Origin: Lentimonas sp. CC4
GTDB lineage: Bacteria; Verrucomicrobiota; Verrucomicrobiia; Opitutales; Coraliomargaritaceae
Reading direction: 5' to 3'
NCBI RefSeq assembly: GCF_902728235.1
Contig: NZ_CACVBO010000002.1
Coordinates: forward strand, 620,001-684,000
DNA: 64,000 nucleotides
Part shown: positions 58,721 to 64,000 of the stretch, in pieces
Numbering within the stretch: the first letter of the stretch is position 1
How the letters are laid out: each line of letters starts with the position of its first letter
Program-made: the position numbers and the translations under genes
Notes under the pieces: generated by a model
The model's database searches: none
Told to the model about the DNA's origin: nothing
Seen by the model: only the letters and a program-made list of their open reading frames with translations

Positions 58721-61700
58721 ATGATGATTAAATTACCCCTAAAAAGTATTAAAGAAACCTGCTTATTGCACCCATGGGGTGATGCCGTAAAGGTTGCCCT
58801 TTTTTCTGTTTTAATAATCGTTTGCTCTGCAAATTCCGCAACTGCTCAGGTTGCTCAGTCCGGGGATAATCCGATCGTATTCGATCAGACGGCCACAACA
58901 GATAATGTAGTCGTGTTGATGGCGGGAGGTTCCGAGCACAATGACGAGTTGACGATCCGTAGTGCCGGGACTCTCAAGCATTTATGGATCCAAGACTTTG
59001 ATGATACTTCGGACTACATGCAGTGGACGATCTCTCTTGAAACCGCTGCGGACTACCATGTCGATGCCTTGCTTTCTGCGAATGCTGGAGAGACGTTTAA
59101 CCTGAGTGTCGTCGAAACGGGCGAAACACTCGACTTCTCGAAGGATACCGGTGGATGGACGAAGCAAGATGCTGGAATCATTTCGCTACCAGCGGGAACT
59201 AGCACCTTGCGGCTGGTTCGCACCTCGGCGTCTGCGAATGTCCTCATGAAAGCACTGGAGTTGATCCGCGAGAGTGATCGTGCTGCGTATGAACAGCGCA
59301 TCGCCGATTTCAAGGTAGATAGCACATGGTTTAGTCAAGCGGGTTACGGCCTAATGTTTCAGTATGGAGCCTGGGGCTATCCAGAAACTGGAGACAAAAA
59401 GAGCCTAGAGGACCAGGCCAACGATTTTGACGTGCCGGCCTTTGTCGAGAAGGTCAAGAGGACTGGAGCTTCCTACGTTATCTGGTCGGTTAGTTGGTGG
59501 GAATATAAAATCAATGCACCAATTGCTTCGGTGGATAGCTATTATGGTGACAGCTCCCACACGTCGAGCCGCGACCTGATCGGTGAGGTGATGGACGCAC
59601 TGGATGCGGAAGGGATCGATTTCATGCTCTACTATCATCGTGGGCAAGTATCAGAGTCTCCATGGTTTCTTGATGAAAGTTTTCCAAGCACAGAGTTTAC
59701 CGAGCGAGGCACTGGGGATCGTAGTGCCTTTTTTGATAGTTGGGTGACGATCATTACTGAGTTTGGAAACCGCTATGGGGACAAGCTCGACGGGTGGTTT
59801 TTTGATAGTGGAATGGTCTACTACCCTGCGCCTTTCGAGCGTATGGGTGCCGCGGCGCGAGCGGGGAATCCGAACCGTCTGGTTTCCTACAACCCATGGG
59901 TGGCCGTTCGTATGACAGACTTCCAAGACGTGATGTTTGGTGAAAATCATAAGGGAACCACGATTACTGGGAGTGCGGACGCAGGTGGTGACGGTATTCT
60001 GACCGATGGTCCCAGTGCGGGGCTGCTGCAACACGGGATGTTCAAAATGGAAAACGACTGGGGCGTTCACAACGAGGACCAAGCAATCAATACATCGATC
60101 ACGTCTGCAAATGCGCTGTCCTATGCGGAGAATGCCAAGGCACTCAATGTGCCGATTAGTTTTTGCATGATGATGTGGGAGGACGGGACTGTCTCACAGG
60201 ATTCATTGGACGTCTTAGAGGCAGTGCGGTTGGCGAATTTGTCTAACGTAGTGGTGACGACTGCCAGATCCAGCACAGCGCCAACGGTGAGCGATAACGA
60301 TCTGGCTCAGGCGCACTACTTAAGTAGCTCGGCTACGGGTGACAACGGTGTCGGAACGCAGCACGCGCAATTGTTTAACGGCACGACCGATAATACCGCG
60401 AATGTGACGATGGACAGTCGCAATACTTTCACAGTGACACTCGATACGTCGGTCAATACCAACGGCTATGCAATCACCGGAATCGATTCTGTTTTCGGCT
60501 GGGATACCGCAGCGAGCGGACGCTCCAATCAGGGGTATTCCATCGTGCTGACCTTTGTCGATGATACCACCGCGACCCTAGTCGATGCGACTCATTGGGA
60601 ACCCAATACCCCGACTGCAGAATACTGGACGCAGGTATCCTTTCGAAATGCGGATCAAGGGGCGCTCAATAGCGACACGGTGACTGTGAACTCGGAGACA
60701 ACGGGAGGCACTGGAGTCATTGCATCTGGAGTCAAGGCTGTGACCTTCGAGATCACGCAAGATGCGAATGCCGGCGGAGTCGTCGTGGCGAGCGAGATCG
60801 ATATTTTGGGTGTCGCAGTGATTCCGGAGGGTTTGATCGCTCAATGGAAGCTGGATGATGGCAGCGGGGCAGTCGCTGCCGATGAGACCGGGCGCTTCCC
60901 AGGGACGATTACCGATGCCACATGGGCGTCTGGTCAGACGGGCACCGCTTTGGATTTTAACGCAGGCAGTTCGCGAGTCACGATCCCGGCTGAAGCACTC
61001 GGCTACCTAAGCTCTGAAATTACGATCGCGATGTGGGTCTATGGTGATACGACTCAACCGCGCAATGACTCAGTCTTCTTCGCAGTGGATAGCTCGGGGA
61101 ATCGCGTGCTCAATATCCATCTCCCATGGACTGGTTCGGTTGTTTACTGGGATGCCGGGAATAGTGGGGGATCGGCGTTTGACCGTATCAATAAGACTGC
61201 CAGCAGCGCCGACTTCCAAGGGCAGTGGAACCATTGGGTTTTCACCAAAGATGCGTCTAATGGAATTATGGAGATTTATCTGAATGGAGCCCTCTGGCAT
61301 AGCGAGACGGGTATGGTCAAAACCATGAATGGCATCACGGCGGGCACTTTTGGTGGTCAGATCTCCTCGTTTTCCTACGATGGTCTGCTCGACGATGTGC
61401 GGCTTTACAACGTCGCGCTCACAGATGCGGAAGTCGCGGGGATCTACTTCTCGTCGGTGGTGAAGGACTATGCGTCATGGCTGACATTCTACCCCTCGCT
61501 GAGCGATGCCGCTCGCACGAGTGACCCTGAGGCCGACGGCATTGAGACTGTTTTGGAATATACGCTCAACGGTAATCCGATGGTCGCCGACATGGAAATC
61601 CTGCCGCAGGTCGATGTCTCCGGAGACAACTACGTGTTCACTTTCACGAGAGTCGTTGCGTCTGCAACGGATACGGTGCAGTTGTTTCAATACGGTTCCG

Positions 61701-61864
61701 ATTTAATGGGCTGGACGGATGTCAACATCACGGCACCTGCGGGAGCTGAAGTCGCGCTCGGCACTCCAGTGGACGGACTGCAGACGGTGACAGTTGTCAT
61801 CAGTAAGGGTGCTGCCGTGGATGGGAAGTTATTCGGGCGACTTAAAGTAACGGAGCTGCCATAG
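58721..61864 (+). CDS. GH29-like enzyme with binding modules and LamG domain
   Basis: 1047 residues; an extended N-region precedes the signal helix (VALFSVLIIVCSANSATAQ). Residues ~40-190 form a CBM-like beta-sandwich. A barrel at ~195-510 resembles GH29: YGLMFQYGAWGYPETG in place of the FIHWG motif, GASYVIWSVSWWEYKINAPI in place of the HHDGF loop, IDFMLYYHRGQ, and D362 in LDGWFFDSGMVYY as the likely nucleophile. The fucose-binding His-His pair is missing, so the substrate may differ. A discoidin-like part (~525-690) and LamG (~705-910: GQWNHWVFTKDASNGIMEIY, FSYDGLLDDVRLYNVALTDA) follow, then a short C-terminal domain. Single gene under the activator element. Confidence 0.8.
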   Translation: MMIKLPLKSIKETCLLHPWGDAVKVALFSVLIIVCSANSATAQVAQSGDNPIVFDQTATTDNVVVLMAGGSEHNDELTIRSAGTLKHLWIQDFDDTSDYMQWTISLETAADYHVDALLSANAGETFNLSVVETGETLDFSKDTGGWTKQDAGIISLPAGTSTLRLVRTSASANVLMKALELIRESDRAAYEQRIADFKVDSTWFSQAGYGLMFQYGAWGYPETGDKKSLEDQANDFDVPAFVEKVKRTGASYVIWSVSWWEYKINAPIASVDSYYGDSSHTSSRDLIGEVMDALDAEGIDFMLYYHRGQVSESPWFLDESFPSTEFTERGTGDRSAFFDSWVTIITEFGNRYGDKLDGWFFDSGMVYYPAPFERMGAAARAGNPNRLVSYNPWVAVRMTDFQDVMFGENHKGTTITGSADAGGDGILTDGPSAGLLQHGMFKMENDWGVHNEDQAINTSITSANALSYAENAKALNVPISFCMMMWEDGTVSQDSLDVLEAVRLANLSNVVVTTARSSTAPTVSDNDLAQAHYLSSSATGDNGVGTQHAQLFNGTTDNTANVTMDSRNTFTVTLDTSVNTNGYAITGIDSVFGWDTAASGRSNQGYSIVLTFVDDTTATLVDATHWEPNTPTAEYWTQVSFRNADQGALNSDTVTVNSETTGGTGVIASGVKAVTFEITQDANAGGVVVASEIDILGVAVIPEGLIAQWKLDDGSGAVAADETGRFPGTITDATWASGQTGTALDFNAGSSRVTIPAEALGYLSSEITIAMWVYGDTTQPRNDSVFFAVDSSGNRVLNIHLPWTGSVVYWDAGNSGGSAFDRINKTASSADFQGQWNHWVFTKDASNGIMEIYLNGALWHSETGMVKTMNGITAGTFGGQISSFSYDGLLDDVRLYNVALTDAEVAGIYFSSVVKDYASWLTFYPSLSDAARTSDPEADGIETVLEYTLNGNPMVADMEILPQVDVSGDNYVFTFTRVVASATDTVQLFQYGSDLMGWTDVNITAPAGAEVALGTPVDGLQTVTVVISKGAAVDGKLFGRLKVTELP

Positions 61865-61888
61865 AGCGAAAATATAACGAATTTCGAC

Positions 61889-61992
61889 GTCATAATCGTA
61901 ATCTTACTCATAATCTTAATCCTCTGAGTAGGTTCGTAAGGTCTTCTATTACAAAGTTTAGATTATGATGAAGATTAAGAGTAGGATTAAGA
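61889..61992. repeat. Imperfect inverted repeat of AATCTTAATC type
   Basis: Left arm CATAATCGTAATCTTACTC, then ATAATCTTAATCCTC; right arm GATTATGATGAAGATTAAGA then GTAGGATTAAGAA. The arms are complementary with mismatches around a ~35-nt loop. This kind of AATCTTAATC intergenic repeat occurs widely in environmental bacteria. The remaining gap 61993-62190 shows nothing I can name. Confidence 0.6.
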
Positions 61993-62190
61993 ACATAGCA
62001 GACGTGTAGATTGCGTTCTTCTTTTTGAGACAGTGCTCCAAGCACGCCCCCTACGAATATTTCTGAAGCATTAAGAATCACTATTCGTGATGAGCGGCCG
62101 TATACTACAGTCTTTACCGTTCTTCGGCGGCTTCGTTGTCCTCTGTATTCACTATTTCGGTATCATTCGGGGGGCGATTGAGGTCAAATC

Positions 62191-62235
62191 TCACACAAAC
62201 ATGCGATAGACGAAGGTCTCGTATATTGTTAGAGT
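62191..62235 (+). promoter_or_regulatory. Activator element plus -10 before the last sulfatase
   Basis: TCACACAAACATGCGATAG (62191-62209), 20 nt, TAGAGT (62230-62235). It shares the CATGCGATAG half exactly with 48603, 56435 and 57561. Expected start ~62242, ~42 nt before ATG 62284. Confidence 0.65.
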
Positions 62236-62283
62236 AGCAGGTCAACGCTGCGCTCCTGAGAGACATTAAACCAGCTAGATGTT

Positions 62284-64000
62284 ATGAAATATAAATTACA
62301 CCTCCTCCATCTCGCCACTGCGGTGTGTGCCGCCTCTTTGTTTGCGACACCACTAGAGGCTAAGGGAAATCGACCCAACGTGATCCTCGTGATGACCGAC
62401 GACCAAGGCTACGGCGACTTAGGTTGCCATGGAAATCCGTATCTGAAGACACCGGAGATTGATAAGCTTCACGCCGAGTCGGTTCGCTTCATCGATTTTC
62501 ATGTGAGTTCGTTCTGCACACCGACTCGGGCGGCGCTCATGACTGGGAACCACCCGGGCTACACCGGTGCTTTCCGCACGAGTTCGGGACGTAGCATGAT
62601 GCACCCTGATGAACTGACGGTGGCGAACCTGTTTGCTGGCGCAGGCTATGCGACTGGCATGGTTGGCAAGTGGCACCTGGGCGATAACGCGCCACATCGT
62701 CCTCAGGATCGTGGTTTTGAGGATGTTGTCTGGCATCGATGCGGAGGCATCGGGCAAGCATCGGACTATTGGGGCAATGACTATTTCGATGACACCTACG
62801 CACGTGTTCGCCCCGGCAGTCGCGTTGAGAAATTTGAAGAGTTCGAAGGCTACTGCACGGATGTGTTTTTTGAAGAAGGAATTCGCTTTATTGAAGCGAA
62901 TAAGGATAAGCCATTTTTCCTGTATCTATCGCTGAATGCGCCGCACGGACCGTATCATGTTCCACCGGAATGGGCGGCTCCCTATCAAGGGAACAAAGAG
63001 ATCACCAATGCCAATTTTTATGGGATGATTGCCAACATTGATTACAATATGGGCATTCTGCGCGAGCGTCTGGAAGCGATGGGACTCGCCGACAATACCA
63101 TTCTAATTTTCATGACGGACAATGGCACCGCTTCCGGTGCTAAATTCAAAGGGTTAAATTCGGAAGCCATTGTAGGCTACAACGCGGGCATGCGTGGTAA
63201 AAAGTCATCGGTCTACGATGGCGGACATCGAGTGCCGTTCTTTATTTACTGGCCAAAGGGCGGTTTGACTGGAGGTCGTGATATCGAAACGATTGGAGCG
63301 CACATTGATGTGTTACCGACTCTGGCGGAACTGTGTGGTATCACTGTTGGAGACGGTTACGATCTAGATGGTATCTCTCTTAAACCTCTACTGGAAGGCT
63401 CGGACGAGCCATGGCCACGTAATCACCATGTCGTGCAATATCATGGCGGTGCTTATGGTCGAGCGATGCCCCCAGGCCCCTTTGCCTACTCCGCGGTGCT
63501 AACCGAACGCTGGCGTTTGGTGAATTCAGACGGTCAGTTCCTTTTCGACATCGAGGCGGACCCCGCACAGCGCAAGGACGTATCGGCTGAATATCCGGAA
63601 GTGGTGGAACAGTTGCGTGCATACTACGAGCCGTTTTGGCAAAGAGTCGCTCCACGCCTGACTCCGGTTCGTATCAATCTCGGCGATGCCGGGGAGCCGA
63701 AAACCGTGCTGTGCTCTCAGGATTGGCATATGAAGAGTGGCAATCCGCCGTGGAATTTCAATCAGATTAAAAAACTGCCCAAGGAAACTGGCCCGTGGTT
63801 GGTGGATGTGAAACATGCAGGGCGCTATCGAATCACGCTACGCCAATGGCCCGCCGAAGCGAATAAGCCAGTGGTTGCCGTGAAAGCAAAGATCGAGATT
63901 GCTGGTAAGGTCATGGAAATGCCTGTCAAAGCTGGCAGCAAAGGTGTCGTGTTCGAAATCCAGATTCCAGCTGGCGAGACCGAACTGGTGACTTATCTGT
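62284..64000 (+). CDS. Type I sulfatase, periplasmic (cut by window end)
   Basis: 572 residues are visible and the frame is open at the edge. Signal peptide (LLHLATAVCAASLFATPLEA). Active site C78-T-P-T-R in SSFCTPTRAALMTGNHPG, metal DD39/40 in MTDDQGYGDLGCHG, GKWHLGDN, MTDNGTASG and YNAGMRGKKSSVYDGGHRVP. The sulfatase domain ends near residue 450. The visible tail (RITLRQWPAEANKPVVAVKA) is an extra beta-domain typical of larger arylsulfatase-A-like members. It is under the same activator element as the PEP-CTERM genes. Confidence 0.93.
   Translation, partial: MKYKLHLLHLATAVCAASLFATPLEAKGNRPNVILVMTDDQGYGDLGCHGNPYLKTPEIDKLHAESVRFIDFHVSSFCTPTRAALMTGNHPGYTGAFRTSSGRSMMHPDELTVANLFAGAGYATGMVGKWHLGDNAPHRPQDRGFEDVVWHRCGGIGQASDYWGNDYFDDTYARVRPGSRVEKFEEFEGYCTDVFFEEGIRFIEANKDKPFFLYLSLNAPHGPYHVPPEWAAPYQGNKEITNANFYGMIANIDYNMGILRERLEAMGLADNTILIFMTDNGTASGAKFKGLNSEAIVGYNAGMRGKKSSVYDGGHRVPFFIYWPKGGLTGGRDIETIGAHIDVLPTLAELCGITVGDGYDLDGISLKPLLEGSDEPWPRNHHVVQYHGGAYGRAMPPGPFAYSAVLTERWRLVNSDGQFLFDIEADPAQRKDVSAEYPEVVEQLRAYYEPFWQRVAPRLTPVRINLGDAGEPKTVLCSQDWHMKSGNPPWNFNQIKKLPKETGPWLVDVKHAGRYRITLRQWPAEANKPVVAVKAKIEIAGKVMEMPVKAGSKGVVFEIQIPAGETELVTYL

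Noticed and set aside
62226-62239. LacI-type operator TGTTAGAGTAGCAG
   Set aside because: Only the left arm TGTTA fits; the right arm fails and the centre is wrong, and it overlaps the -10 of the last sulfatase by chance.
1-64000. CRISPR array, tRNA or rRNA genes
   Set aside because: No regularly spaced identical repeats and no cloverleaf or rRNA-like sequence were seen.

Overview
The window looks like a polysaccharide-utilisation region from a marine Verrucomicrobiota bacterium, most likely of the Opitutales (Lentimonas/Coraliomargarita-like). The evidence is the gene content. There are ten type I sulfatases (two cut by the window edges), several fucosidase-type glycoside hydrolases (GH29, a GH29-like protein, two GH95-type, one GH141-type), PEP-CTERM surface proteins, pseudopilin-like proteins of the kind expanded in this phylum, and few clear Shine-Dalgarno sites. 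Sulfatases combined with GH29/GH95/GH141 point to sulfated, fucose-containing glycans such as fucoidan. The substrate is inferred. No tRNA, rRNA or CRISPR was seen.

Layout. 1-5.3 kb: end of a sulfatase, a repeat, a sugar-transporter remnant, and two leftward lipoprotein genes. 5.6-12.8 kb: a giant pilin-like protein, an unknown secreted protein and a large unknown secreted protein. 13.1-18.5 kb: an operon of two sulfatases and an esterase, with EF-hand arrays on both sides of one gene junction. 18.6-20 kb: a lipoprotein, a tiny membrane protein and a decayed integron-type integrase. 20-29.8 kb: GH95-like enzyme, sulfatase, pseudopilin, then a sulfatase-GH29 operon. 30-31.5 kb: HipBA. 31.9-39 kb: LacI-family regulator, a sulfatase without signal peptide, a sodium:solute symporter and a GH95 without signal peptide, which together look like an uptake and cytoplasmic breakdown module. 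39.4-42 kb: a REP-type transposase and a TonB-like VWA protein. 42.3-53.2 kb: two sulfatase pairs or mixed operons around a two-component system. 53.6-61.9 kb: a second, paralogous two-component system, two PEP-CTERM pentapeptide proteins and a GH29-like multidomain enzyme. 62.3-64 kb: a last sulfatase, cut by the window end.

Two recurrent non-coding signals tie the region together. (1) A 14-bp palindrome, TGTTA-N-TA-N-TAACA, sits before the LacI gene itself and before sulfatase, symporter, pseudopilin, giant pilin-like and TonB-like genes, which suggests one LacI regulon joining catabolism and cell-envelope machinery. (2) A 19-bp element, TCACATNTTCATGCGATAG, lies exactly 20 nt before a -10 hexamer at five promoters; looser palindromic versions precede other sulfatase and GH genes. 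Its 7-2-7 inverted geometry and position near -42 fit an activator of the NarL/FixJ type, and the window holds two such response regulators, each paired with a histidine kinase that has discoidin-like extracytoplasmic modules.

Many starts given here are downstream of the longest open frame, because signal peptides, prepilin leaders or promoter elements show that the longer frame begins too early.
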